The notes under the pieces were generated by a model. It saw only the letters and a list, made by a program, of their open reading frames with translations, was not told where the DNA came from and did no database searches. The position numbers were made by a program, and so were the translations under genes. A DNA stretch of 64,000 nucleotides from an uncultured Pelagibacteraceae bacterium (lineage in GTDB: Bacteria > Pseudomonadota > Alphaproteobacteria > Pelagibacterales > Pelagibacteraceae), in the NCBI GenBank assembly GCA_902560805.1, contig CACENW010000005.1, positions 1 through 64,000 on the forward strand, written 5' to 3'. How positions within the stretch are numbered: position 1 is the stretch's first letter; each line of letters starts with the position of its first letter. Below, in pieces: positions 7,780 through 16,683 of this stretch.

Positions 7780-9270
7780 ATGAATACAAATCTTAAAATT
7801 TCAAATGTAACTAAAATATATCCTGGTTGTGTTGCAAACGACAATGTTTCACTCGAGTTTAATAGTGGTAAAATTTATGCTCTTCTTGGAGAAAATGGTG
7901 CTGGAAAATCTACACTAGTTAAAATTTTATCAGGTGTCATCATTCCTGATGAAGGAAAAATTTATTTAAATGAAAATAATCTAAATCTTAAATCGCCATC
8001 AGATGCAAAGAAAAATGATATTGGAATGGTATTCCAACATTTTAATCTTTTTGAAACTTTGTCTGTGTTTGAAAACTTAATAATAGATTCAGATGAACAA
8101 AGAGAAAGTTTAAGAGAAAAAATTGATTTAATTATGAAAAAATATAATTTTCCAATTGATCTTGATATTCCTGTATTAAATCTGTCGGCAGGTCAAAAAC
8201 AGAAAGTAGAAATAATTAGATGCCTAATAAGAAATCCAAAAGTTTTAATTATGGATGAGCCAACATCTGTATTAACAGAACAAGAAACAAGTGAATTATT
8301 TTTATCTTTGAAAAAATTCTCAGAAGAAGGAATTTTAATTATTTATATTACACATAAACTAAAAGAAGTTATGCAGCTTTGCGATGAAGTTGCGGTAATG
8401 AGAAGAGGAAAGTTGGTCTCTGTAAGTGAAATAAAGAATGAAAACATTGAGTCACTTGCCAACAAAATGGTGGGTCAGAACCTAAAAACAATTAAGAAAA
8501 AAAAAGCAAAAACTTCATCAGATCAATTGATTAAGATAACTAATCTCAATTTTACAAGTGAAGATCCTTTTGAAACAAATTTAATGGATATTAATTTTTC
8601 TGTTAATCGTGGGGAGTGTTTGGGAATTGCTGGTATATCAGGAAATGGCCAAAGTGAATTATTTCAAGTACTAAGTGGTGAAATTATTTCAGAAAAAAAA
8701 TCTATAGAATTTAATAATAATTACATAGGAGATTTAAATCCTCAAGAAAGAAGAGAATATTTGATGGCCTTTTCTCCAGAAGATAGACTTGAGCAGGCTG
8801 CAATTCCACAAATGAAAATTTTTGAAAATGTGGCTCTAAACAATTTTAAATCATCAAATTTTTTTAATAATGGATTGATAAATGAAAACAAAATTAAAGA
8901 ACATTCTAAAAAAATAATTTCTGACTTTAATGTTAATACGGATAACATAGAATTAAAAAGCCAATTTTTGTCTGGAGGAAATTTACAGAAATTAATTATT
9001 GGTAGAGAATTAATAACATCTCCTGATTTATTAATTTGTTTTAATCCAACATGGGGTCTGGATGTTGGTGCGATAAATTATATCCATGAAACATTGATTA
9101 AAATCAATGAACAAAATAAATCAATTATATTAATATCTACAGACACTGATGAGTTATTAAAATTAAGTGACAAAATTTCAGTAATTCATAAAGGAAAATT
9201 ATCAAAAATTATGAATGCTGAAGAAGTTACCTCTGAAAAACTTGGGATACTAATGGGAGGAGCAAATTGA
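7780..9270 (+). CDS. ABC importer ATPase with two nucleotide-binding domains (purine/nucleoside type)
   Basis: A 496-residue protein with tandem ABC domains, as in the MglA/YufO class. The first half has a full Walker A (GENGAGKST, 37-45), an LSAGQKQ signature and Walker B LIMDEPTSVL. The second half has a degenerate Walker A (GISGNGQSE, lacking the lysine) but keeps LSGGNLQK, the usual asymmetry of this class. It is followed by two permeases and a BMP-family binding protein, the arrangement of nucleoside or purine importers. Confidence 0.9.
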   Translation: MNTNLKISNVTKIYPGCVANDNVSLEFNSGKIYALLGENGAGKSTLVKILSGVIIPDEGKIYLNENNLNLKSPSDAKKNDIGMVFQHFNLFETLSVFENLIIDSDEQRESLREKIDLIMKKYNFPIDLDIPVLNLSAGQKQKVEIIRCLIRNPKVLIMDEPTSVLTEQETSELFLSLKKFSEEGILIIYITHKLKEVMQLCDEVAVMRRGKLVSVSEIKNENIESLANKMVGQNLKTIKKKKAKTSSDQLIKITNLNFTSEDPFETNLMDINFSVNRGECLGIAGISGNGQSELFQVLSGEIISEKKSIEFNNNYIGDLNPQERREYLMAFSPEDRLEQAAIPQMKIFENVALNNFKSSNFFNNGLINENKIKEHSKKIISDFNVNTDNIELKSQFLSGGNLQKLIIGRELITSPDLLICFNPTWGLDVGAINYIHETLIKINEQNKSIILISTDTDELLKLSDKISVIHKGKLSKIMNAEEVTSEKLGILMGGAN

Positions 9271-10331
9271 TTAAAATCGTAAAAAGAGATCAACCATCAA
9301 AAGCTATTTTTTTCTTTACACCTGTATTGGCTATTTTTCTAACATTAGTAGCGGGAGGTTTGATTTTTTTTATTTTAGGTTTTAAACCATTTGAAGCTCT
9401 TAAATTTTTTTTCATAATTCCAATTGCAGATAAATATGGTTTTAGCGAATTACTATTAAAAGCTACACCGCTTTGTTTAATAGCAATCGGTTTATCTTTT
9501 TGCTTTAAAAGCAATAACTGGAATATTGGAGCTGAGGGTCAATTAACTTTCGGTGCGATAGTTTCTGGGGGAGTTGCATTATTGTTTTATGAGCAAGAAG
9601 GGTTTTACATTCTTCCAATAGTAATTTTAGCTGGTGCAATCGGTGGTATGCTGTACGCATCAATACCCGCAATCTTAAAAACTTACTTTAATACAAATGA
9701 AATATTAGTAAGTCTTATGTTGGTATATGTTTCAAAGTTAATTTTGGACTATCTTGTTGTAGGTCCTTGGAGCAATCCAGAGGGATTTAATTTTCCTGAA
9801 ACGAGACAGTTTAGTGACTCAGCTAAACTTCCGCTTTTATTTGAAGGACTGAGAATTCACGCAGGAATATTTTTAGCTTTAGCTGCAGTCGTTATTAGTT
9901 GGTTTGTTTTTTATAAAACGTATTTAGGGTTCCAAATGAAAGTTTCAGGTTTTAGTTTAAAGACAGCAAAATATGCAGGATACAAAGGTAAAAAAATGAT
10001 TATCCTCGTTTTTTTAATAAGTGGTGCTTGTGCGGGTCTAGCTGGTGTTGGAGAAATAACTGGACCTATTGGACAGCTTCATAGAGAAATTTCACCAGAT
10101 TATGGTTTTACTGCAATAATTGTAGCGTTTTTGGGTCGTTTGCATCCTGTTGGTATCATCTTTGCATCTCTAGTTGTTGCAATTACTTATCTTGGTGCTG
10201 AAACAGCGCAAATATTTATGCAAATACCTAAATATACTGGTCAGGTCTTTCAAGGAATGATCTTATTTTTTCTTCTTGCATCAGACTATTTACTGTTTTT
10301 CAAAATTAAATTTATAGGTTCAAAAAAATGA
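9267..10331 (+). CDS. ABC importer permease subunit 1
   Basis: A 354-residue BPD_transp_2-type inner-membrane permease with about ten hydrophobic segments and the family blocks NWNIGAEGQL and NTNEILVSLMLVY. It starts with TTG at 9267, overlapping the ATPase stop by four bases, behind a good GGAGG site. It forms the heterodimeric channel with the next gene product. Specificity for purine nucleosides or bases is inferred from context. Confidence 0.88.
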   Translation: MIKIVKRDQPSKAIFFFTPVLAIFLTLVAGGLIFFILGFKPFEALKFFFIIPIADKYGFSELLLKATPLCLIAIGLSFCFKSNNWNIGAEGQLTFGAIVSGGVALLFYEQEGFYILPIVILAGAIGGMLYASIPAILKTYFNTNEILVSLMLVYVSKLILDYLVVGPWSNPEGFNFPETRQFSDSAKLPLLFEGLRIHAGIFLALAAVVISWFVFYKTYLGFQMKVSGFSLKTAKYAGYKGKKMIILVFLISGACAGLAGVGEITGPIGQLHREISPDYGFTAIIVAFLGRLHPVGIIFASLVVAITYLGAETAQIFMQIPKYTGQVFQGMILFFLLASDYLLFFKIKFIGSKK

Positions 10332-11260
10332 TCATCGATATAAATTTTGTTGGACTGATAATTGCATCAATCATGGCTTCTGCTGTTCCTTTGATTTTAG
10401 CTTCTTGTGGCGAACTGATTACAGAAAGGTCTGGTGTCTTAAACCTTGGTGTTGAAGGAATGATGATTATTGGTGCTATTTCAGGTTTTGCATTAATGAC
10501 TGTTACAGGAAGTTTGATCGTTGCAGTTTTTGGTGCAATGTTAGCTGGAGTTTTAATTTCAACTATTTTTGCATTCCTTACTCAAACATTAATTACAAAT
10601 CATGTTGCTACCGGTTTAGCGCTTACCATATTTGGAATTGGTATATCAGCGATGATAGGAAAAAATTTTGTAGGAATTCCTGGAAAAGAATTTCCTGTTT
10701 TATTTGAAAGTTTAAAAGATACAATACCGCTTATAAGTCCAATATTGTTTGGACATTCAATTGTTTTTTATTTTGCTTTTGCTCTACCTTTCATGACTAA
10801 CTATTTTTTAAAAAAAACAAAAATAGGATTAATAGTAAGAGCTGTGGGAGACTCACCTGAGTCCGCATCTAATCAGGGAATAAATGTTAGATTAGTTCGT
10901 TACGCTTGTATTCTTTACGGAGGCGCAATGAGTGGACTTGCTGGAGCATATTTATCAATGATTTATACTCCACAGTGGATTGAAAATATGACAGGTGGTA
11001 GGGGCTGGATTGCATTAGCTCTTGTGGTTTTCTCGACATGGAACCCAATTAAAATTTTAATTGGTGCAATGATTTTTGGAGGATTGACAATTATTCAATT
11101 TCATATGCAAGCAATCGGAGTAAGAATTCCTGTACAATTTTTAACAGCTCTACCTTACATAGTTACAATAATAGTTTTAGTTGTAATTTCTCGTGATAGT
11201 AGAAAAATAAGACTAAGTACTCCAAGTTCTCTGGGGAAATCTTTTCATAAAGACAATTAA
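10328..11260 (+). CDS. ABC importer permease subunit 2
   Basis: A 310-residue partner permease of the same family. It has about eight to ten hydrophobic segments, the block RSGVLNLGVEGMM near the N-terminus and GGRGWIALALVVF near the C-terminus, both typical of YufQ-like subunits. Its ATG overlaps the stop of the first permease (ATGA), implying translational coupling and equal production. Confidence 0.88.
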   Translation: MIIDINFVGLIIASIMASAVPLILASCGELITERSGVLNLGVEGMMIIGAISGFALMTVTGSLIVAVFGAMLAGVLISTIFAFLTQTLITNHVATGLALTIFGIGISAMIGKNFVGIPGKEFPVLFESLKDTIPLISPILFGHSIVFYFAFALPFMTNYFLKKTKIGLIVRAVGDSPESASNQGINVRLVRYACILYGGAMSGLAGAYLSMIYTPQWIENMTGGRGWIALALVVFSTWNPIKILIGAMIFGGLTIIQFHMQAIGVRIPVQFLTALPYIVTIIVLVVISRDSRKIRLSTPSSLGKSFHKDN

Positions 11261-11337
11261 TTTAAAAATAATCATTTTTTTTTAGATATTTTAATTTAAA
11301 TTTAAATAATTAAAAAATCAAAAGGGGAAATAAATTT

Positions 11338-12408
11338 ATGCATAAATTTTTAATTCGTTCTTTCGTCTCTTCTTTAGTTTTATTGTTTACATTAACTGTA
11401 GCTGCAGTAGCAAAAGATGTTAAAGCAGCATTTGTTTATATTGGTCCAACTGGTGACCATGGATGGACATATCAGCATGATGTAGGTAGAAAAGCTGTTG
11501 AAGCTGCCGGATTTAAAACAACTTACGTAGAAGGTGTTCCAGAAAGTGCCGATGCTGAAAGAGTTCTTAGACAATTAGCTAATTCTGGTCATGATGTTAT
11601 CTTTACAACTAGTTTTGGATATATGAATCCAACTAACAAAGTTGCAAAGGAGTTTCCAAATGTAAAATTTGAACATGCTACTGGGTACAAAAGAGAGCAT
11701 CCAAATGTTGCAACATACGCGGCTAGATTTTACGAAGGTAGAACAATCTTAGGAACAATCGCTGGAACTATGACAAAATCAAATGTTATTGGTTATGTGG
11801 CATCTTTTCCAATTCCTGAAGTTATCAGGGGTATCAATTCATTTACTTTAGCGGCTCAAAAAGTTAATCCAAATATTAAAACTAAAATTGTTTGGGCTTT
11901 CACTTGGTACGATCCAGGTAAAGAAGCAGAAGCAGCAAAAGCTTTAATTGACCAAGGTGCTGATGTAATTGCTCAACACACAGACAGTACTGCTATTGTT
12001 CAAATGGCAGAAAAAGCTGGAGTATATGCTTTTGGACAAGCAAGTGATATGGACAAGTTTGCTCCTAAAGCTGTATTGACTTCAGTTGAAAACAATTGGG
12101 GCCCATATTACGTAGACAGAGTTAAGGCTGTTGCGAACGGTACATGGAGCCAAAAAGATACTTGGCATGGTATTGGAGACGGTATGGTTGTGATATCAGA
12201 TTTAGATTCACAAATGCCAGCTGACCTAAGATCAAAAGTTAAAAAACTTCAAGCAGATTTAGCATCTGGTAAAGTTCATTCTTTCACAGGACCAATTTAT
12301 GACCAGAAAGGTAATTTAATGGTAGCAGAAGGAAAAACTGCAGATGATGGAATGCTTGCGGGTATGATGACTTATGTTAAAGGTGTTGAAGGAGATATAC
12401 CTAAGTAA
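11338..12408 (+). CDS. BMP-family periplasmic binding protein of the purine/nucleoside importer
   Basis: A 356-residue protein with a cleavable signal peptide (processing likely near AVAKD, residue ~25). The mature domain is BMP/PnrA type, beginning AAFVYIGPTGDHGWTYQHD. There is no lipobox, so it is a soluble periplasmic receptor. The 77-base spacer and strong AAGGGG ribosome site suggest extra expression relative to the membrane subunits, as is usual for SAR11 binding proteins. PnrA relatives bind purine nucleosides, which fits the neighbourhood, but the ligand is unproven. Confidence 0.9.
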   Translation: MHKFLIRSFVSSLVLLFTLTVAAVAKDVKAAFVYIGPTGDHGWTYQHDVGRKAVEAAGFKTTYVEGVPESADAERVLRQLANSGHDVIFTTSFGYMNPTNKVAKEFPNVKFEHATGYKREHPNVATYAARFYEGRTILGTIAGTMTKSNVIGYVASFPIPEVIRGINSFTLAAQKVNPNIKTKIVWAFTWYDPGKEAEAAKALIDQGADVIAQHTDSTAIVQMAEKAGVYAFGQASDMDKFAPKAVLTSVENNWGPYYVDRVKAVANGTWSQKDTWHGIGDGMVVISDLDSQMPADLRSKVKKLQADLASGKVHSFTGPIYDQKGNLMVAEGKTADDGMLAGMMTYVKGVEGDIPK

Positions 12409-12430
12409 TCAGTTTTCAATTTAAAAATTT

Positions 12431-12460
12431 AAAAGGCCGGTTTTTTAACTGGCCTTTTTT
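12431..12460 (+). terminator. Intrinsic terminator after the ABC importer operon
   Basis: AAAAGGCCGGT (12431-12441) pairs with ACTGGCCTTTT (12448-12458) with one G-U pair, followed by a T-run. The stem is nearly symmetric with A's before and T's after it, so it can also terminate the converging PRTase operon. Confidence 0.88.
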
Positions 12461-12983
12461 ATATCTGATGTTTTTTTTTGATTTCTTCAATCCTTAATTC
12501 TTCATAAATTTCAAAGGGCTGTACTATCCAAGGATTATCTGGAAGTCTTTTTGCACAAAAGTCTGGCTCAAATGTTGACTTCTTTTTTTTAAATAATGTT
12601 GCAGTTTTAATGTCTTCTATTTTATCTTTAATGGGTTCATATTTTTTTAACCAATCTATACTTTTGTTAAAAGTAATTCCTGTGTCAGATAAATCATCAC
12701 ACAAAAGTATTTTTCCACCCATATTAGGTGCTATCGAACTCATTTCTCTTGAAAAAACAATATCACCCTGCTCATCCTCTACTCCCTTACCACTGTAAGA
12801 CTCAACTGCAAGATAAGCACATTTTAATTTAAAAATTCTACTTAAAACATCTATCATTGGCGCTGCTCCACGCATGATGCCAATTAGTATGGTTGGTTTA
12901 TATCCACTTTCATCAATTTGGATTGCTAGTTTTTCAACAGTTTTGTTGTACTCATCCCAGCTGACAATCATTTTTTCAGACAT
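12459..12983 (-). CDS. Purine phosphoribosyltransferase (xanthine/guanine/hypoxanthine salvage)
   Basis: A 174-residue type I phosphoribosyltransferase. The PRPP-binding loop is ILLCDDLSDTGIT (92-104), and LIGIMRGAAP (33-42) is the pyrophosphate loop. Members convert xanthine, guanine or hypoxanthine plus PRPP into nucleotides. It is the last gene of the uraH-xdhA-xdhB-guaD-puuD run, giving the cell a choice between salvage and breakdown of imported purines. Base preference cannot be read from sequence. Confidence 0.82.
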   Translation of the reverse strand: MSEKMIVSWDEYNKTVEKLAIQIDESGYKPTILIGIMRGAAPMIDVLSRIFKLKCAYLAVESYSGKGVEDEQGDIVFSREMSSIAPNMGGKILLCDDLSDTGITFNKSIDWLKKYEPIKDKIEDIKTATLFKKKKSTFEPDFCAKRLPDNPWIVQPFEIYEELRIEEIKKKHQI

Positions 12984-12999
12984 AATTTTTTATATATAG

Positions 13000-13908
13000 T
13001 TATTTAAATAATAAAACTAAAACTGCAAGAACGATAAGTGCTATTATTGAAGAAATTAAAATATACAACCTATGAATGTTTCTTCCTCTTAAATTAAAAT
13101 AATGTCTTGCTACACCAGAAATAATTGCAATCGCACATAATATTAACCAGTTGTACTGGTGATAAACTAAAAAGCTAGAATGCCCGGAAAGCATTATAAA
13201 CAAAACTAAAAAAGTTGAATAATTATTGTGAATTGACCGTTGTTTAGCTGCTAAAGATAAACTCATGTCAAATTTTTCGCCCCTTTCACTACTACTAATT
13301 ATGTTCATTTGATTAGGTATAATTACTGTAAAAACATTACCAAACATATTAGTACCAATGATTAATCCAACACTCAAAATTGCAAATTTAGGTCCAAATA
13401 ATTTTGTAAGACCAAAAGATACTAGCGTTAACAAAATTATTCCTGTGGATATAAATAAAATATTATTCTCAATTAATTTTGATTTACATAAAAGATCATA
13501 AATGAACCAAGCAACAATCAATGATAAAAGCGAGATAATAATAGCATAACTAGGAGGCATTAACAGAACACGCTTATCAACCATTAATACGCCAGCGTTA
13601 TAATAGTAAATTACAACTAATAGCAACATTCCAGTTACAAAAGTTAAGTAACTTTGCCATTTGAAGATTACTAATCTATTTAAATAATCTTGTGGAGGAG
13701 ATGTTTTTAACCTTGAAAGTTTATAAAAAAAACCAGAATGCATGAGATATCCTTCACCATCAACATCATCACTTGTTATATTTTTATTTAAATTATTATC
13801 TAAATAATTAAATAAAAAACTATTTCCTACCCATAAAATTGCAAATAATACATGGCCCCATCTTAGAATAACTTCTAACCATTTTATTGTATAAGGTAAA
13901 AATTCCAT
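13000..13908 (-). CDS. puuD: Membrane urate oxidase PuuD, membrane domain only
   Basis: With the ATG at 13908 the protein has 302 residues and about eight hydrophobic segments. The N-terminus (LRWGHVLFAILWVGNSFLF) matches the Urate_ox_N domain of PuuD, the cytochrome-coupled urate oxidase giving 5-hydroxyisourate. Many PuuD proteins carry a C-terminal cytochrome c domain; here none is present, but a cytochrome c gene lies at 21392. The start overlaps the guanine deaminase stop as TGATG. Placement between guaD/xdh and the PRTase supports the call. Confidence 0.82.
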   Translation of the reverse strand: MEFLPYTIKWLEVILRWGHVLFAILWVGNSFLFNYLDNNLNKNITSDDVDGEGYLMHSGFFYKLSRLKTSPPQDYLNRLVIFKWQSYLTFVTGMLLLVVIYYYNAGVLMVDKRVLLMPPSYAIIISLLSLIVAWFIYDLLCKSKLIENNILFISTGIILLTLVSFGLTKLFGPKFAILSVGLIIGTNMFGNVFTVIIPNQMNIISSSERGEKFDMSLSLAAKQRSIHNNYSTFLVLFIMLSGHSSFLVYHQYNWLILCAIAIISGVARHYFNLRGRNIHRLYILISSIIALIVLAVLVLLFK

Positions 13909-14378
13909 CAATATTTTATTTTATCTACTTTTTTATCCCAAATTTCAAATGCATTTAAAGCTTCATCTCTAAGCATTTGCACCATTTTAATTTTCCTATC
14001 ATCAATTTTTTTTGGAATTTCTGAATAAATAAAGGAGTCATCAAAATCTATATTTTTTGCATCTTCTCTGGTGTTTGCATAATATATTTTATCTAATCTT
14101 GACCAATAAATTGCTGAAAGGCACATCGGGCAAGGTTCGCAAGATGTATAAATCTCACATCCAGAAAGATCAAAAGTATTTAAATTTTTACAGGCTTCTC
14201 GAATTGCTACTATTTCTCCATGAGCAGTTGGATCATTTGAAGAAGTAACTTTATTTGAACCCTCTGCAATAATCTTATTATCCTTAACTATAACACTTCC
14301 AAATGGACCACCAATAGTATTCGCACTATTTATTGAAAGTTCAATTGCTTTTGCCATAAATTTTTTCTTATCTTCCAT
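13908..14378 (-). CDS. guaD: Guanine deaminase, cytidine-deaminase-fold type
   Basis: A 156-residue zinc deaminase, the same length as the Bacillus GuaD type. Zinc and catalytic residues are AHGE (His53, Glu55) and PCPMC (Cys83, Cys86). The reaction is guanine to xanthine plus ammonia, feeding the xanthine dehydrogenase encoded just upstream. The ATG lies one base after the xdhB stop in the transcript, and the stop overlaps puuD. A broader nucleobase deaminase is possible. Confidence 0.82.
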   Translation of the reverse strand: MEDKKKFMAKAIELSINSANTIGGPFGSVIVKDNKIIAEGSNKVTSSNDPTAHGEIVAIREACKNLNTFDLSGCEIYTSCEPCPMCLSAIYWSRLDKIYYANTREDAKNIDFDDSFIYSEIPKKIDDRKIKMVQMLRDEALNAFEIWDKKVDKIKY

Positions 14379-14379
14379 T

Positions 14380-16683
14380 TTAATTTTTTATTTTATTTTT
14401 AATTTTGTTAATGCTCATTAAAATTCTTTCAGGTGTTGCTGGTGCATTAAGTTCTGGCGCAAACTGATAATCTCCAATTGAAGCAACTGCATCTTTAATT
14501 GCATAAAAAACACTCATGGCTAGCATCAAAGGAGGTTCACCAGTTGTTTTTGCTTTATTAACGACTTTTTCTTTATTTAATCCTTCCTTAAAAATTTCTA
14601 CATTGAATTTTTTTGGAATGTCACTTACTGCAGGTATTTTGTAAGTCGATGGAGAAAAAGTTGTAATCTGCCCGTCTGATTTCCACTTCAATTCCTCTAT
14701 TGTTAACCATCCTTGTCCTTGCACAAAACCACCCTCTATCTGGCCCAGTTCTAGAGCTGGATTTATTGGTTTACCAGCATCATGTAAAATATCTACTCTT
14801 TCCAGTATATTTTCACCCGTCAATGTATCTACAGTTACTTCTGAAACAGCTGCTCCATAACAAAAGTAATAAAAAGGTCTTCCTCTAAATTTTTTTTTAT
14901 CAAAATTAATTTTAGGTGTTGAATAGAAGCCAGATGATGAAAGAGAAATTCTATTTAAATATGCTTCTTGAATTATGCTTTTAAATTCAAATTGTCTGTT
15001 TCCAAATATTATAAATTGATCTTTATAGACTGCCTCTTGATTATAGATTTTATATTTTTTCTTAATAAATTTTTCTAAATTTAATTTTATTTTTGCTACT
15101 GCATTTAATGCTGCGGCTCCGTTAAGGTCTGTAGTTGATGAAGCGGCGCTAGCTGAAGTATTTGGTACCTTAGCTGTGTTTGTTGATGAAATATGAACTA
15201 AATTATATGGTAATCCTAGAGAATTTGCCACTAATTGAGCTATCTTTGTATGGGTCCCCTGACCCATTTCAATTCCTCCATGATTTAAATGAACACTTCC
15301 ATCTGTGTAAATATGAACTAAGGCTCCAGCTTGATTTAAATGAATTGTAGTAAATGAAATACCAAATTTTAAAGGTGTAATGGCTATACCCTTCTTTTTA
15401 AATTTATTTTTTTCGTTAAATTTTCTTATGTCCGAATATCTTTTCTTGTAATTAGATTTACTTTCTAAATTTTTAAATATTTCATTAATGACATTATCTT
15501 CAACAGTCATTCCATAATGTGTTACATTTCTTTTGTCTTTTTGATAAAAATTTTTCTTTCTAACTTCTATAGGATCTTTTTTTAAATACCTTGCGATATT
15601 ATCTATAATATTTTCAATAGCCATCATCCCTTGATTTCCACCAAAGCCTCTAAATGCAGTTGAGGTTGGAATATTTGTTTTACATAAATTATTTACTATC
15701 TCGATATCTGAAATATAATATGCATTGTCCACATGAAGCAAAGCTCTCTCGTTTATTGCTGCTGATAAATCAGGTGACATTCCACAATTAGAAGATAAAT
15801 TCATTTTTAATCCTTCAATGATACCTTCATCATTAAAACCAACTTCATATTCAGATAAAAATTCATGTCGCTTTCCAGTTAAAATTATATCATCATCTCT
15901 ATCTAATCTTAATTTAACTGGTTGCCCTGATTTTTTTGCCAATAATGCACAAATACATGCTGTCATGAAATTTGTTTCCTTTCCTCCAAACCCACCTCCA
16001 ATTCTTCTAACCTCAACATTTATTGAATTACTTTTTTGATTAAACATTTTTGCAATTAGTTGTTGTGTTTCTGATGGATGTTGCGTCGAACTATAAACTA
16101 AAAAATTATCATCTTCTTTAGGAACAACAAAAGCTGCCTGGCCCTCTAAATAAAAGTGCTCTTGGCTTCCAGTTGTAAAATTACCTTTTAAATTGTTTTT
16201 TGAATTTGTTATTTTTTTAGAAGGGTTACCTTTTTTAATTTTTCTAGGTTTAAATAAAAATTGCTTCTTATTTAAAGCTTCTTTTATTGTGATAACTGGT
16301 TTTAAATCTTTATAGGTGATTTTGGCTTTCAATACTGCTTTTCTAGCAAGTTCTGTAGTTGTAGCAGCCACAGCAAATAATGGCTGACCAAAAAACTCTA
16401 CTTTTTTTTTAGGAAAAATTGGATCACCTTCAAAAACTGGACCCACATCATTTCTACCAGGGATGTCACTTTGGGTAACTACTGATACCACTCCTTCACT
16501 CTTTTTTACTTCAGTTAAGTCTATATTTTTGATTATTGCATGAGCTTTTTTACTTAAACCAATAGCACCATAAATTGTATTGTTTGGTTCATTAATATCA
16601 TCAGTGTACTCAGCATATCCACTCACATGCTTATAGGCACTATCATGTGGTCTTATTTCCTCAATATAGTTCTCTTTACTCAT
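14380..16683 (-). CDS. xdhB: Xanthine dehydrogenase molybdopterin-binding subunit
   Basis: A 767-residue large subunit that oxidises hypoxanthine/xanthine to urate at a molybdenum centre. Molybdopterin-family blocks are visible in order: RRIGGGFGGKE, TAFRGFGGNQGMM, GGIEMGQGTHTK and, near the C-terminus, TTGEPPLML with the catalytic glutamate. The length is normal. It follows xdhA directly (ATG at 16683, xdhA stop at 16684) and needs the XdhC-type maturation proteins encoded at 21766-22793. Confidence 0.95.
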   Translation of the reverse strand: MSKENYIEEIRPHDSAYKHVSGYAEYTDDINEPNNTIYGAIGLSKKAHAIIKNIDLTEVKKSEGVVSVVTQSDIPGRNDVGPVFEGDPIFPKKKVEFFGQPLFAVAATTTELARKAVLKAKITYKDLKPVITIKEALNKKQFLFKPRKIKKGNPSKKITNSKNNLKGNFTTGSQEHFYLEGQAAFVVPKEDDNFLVYSSTQHPSETQQLIAKMFNQKSNSINVEVRRIGGGFGGKETNFMTACICALLAKKSGQPVKLRLDRDDDIILTGKRHEFLSEYEVGFNDEGIIEGLKMNLSSNCGMSPDLSAAINERALLHVDNAYYISDIEIVNNLCKTNIPTSTAFRGFGGNQGMMAIENIIDNIARYLKKDPIEVRKKNFYQKDKRNVTHYGMTVEDNVINEIFKNLESKSNYKKRYSDIRKFNEKNKFKKKGIAITPLKFGISFTTIHLNQAGALVHIYTDGSVHLNHGGIEMGQGTHTKIAQLVANSLGLPYNLVHISSTNTAKVPNTSASAASSTTDLNGAAALNAVAKIKLNLEKFIKKKYKIYNQEAVYKDQFIIFGNRQFEFKSIIQEAYLNRISLSSSGFYSTPKINFDKKKFRGRPFYYFCYGAAVSEVTVDTLTGENILERVDILHDAGKPINPALELGQIEGGFVQGQGWLTIEELKWKSDGQITTFSPSTYKIPAVSDIPKKFNVEIFKEGLNKEKVVNKAKTTGEPPLMLAMSVFYAIKDAVASIGDYQFAPELNAPATPERILMSINKIKNKIKN

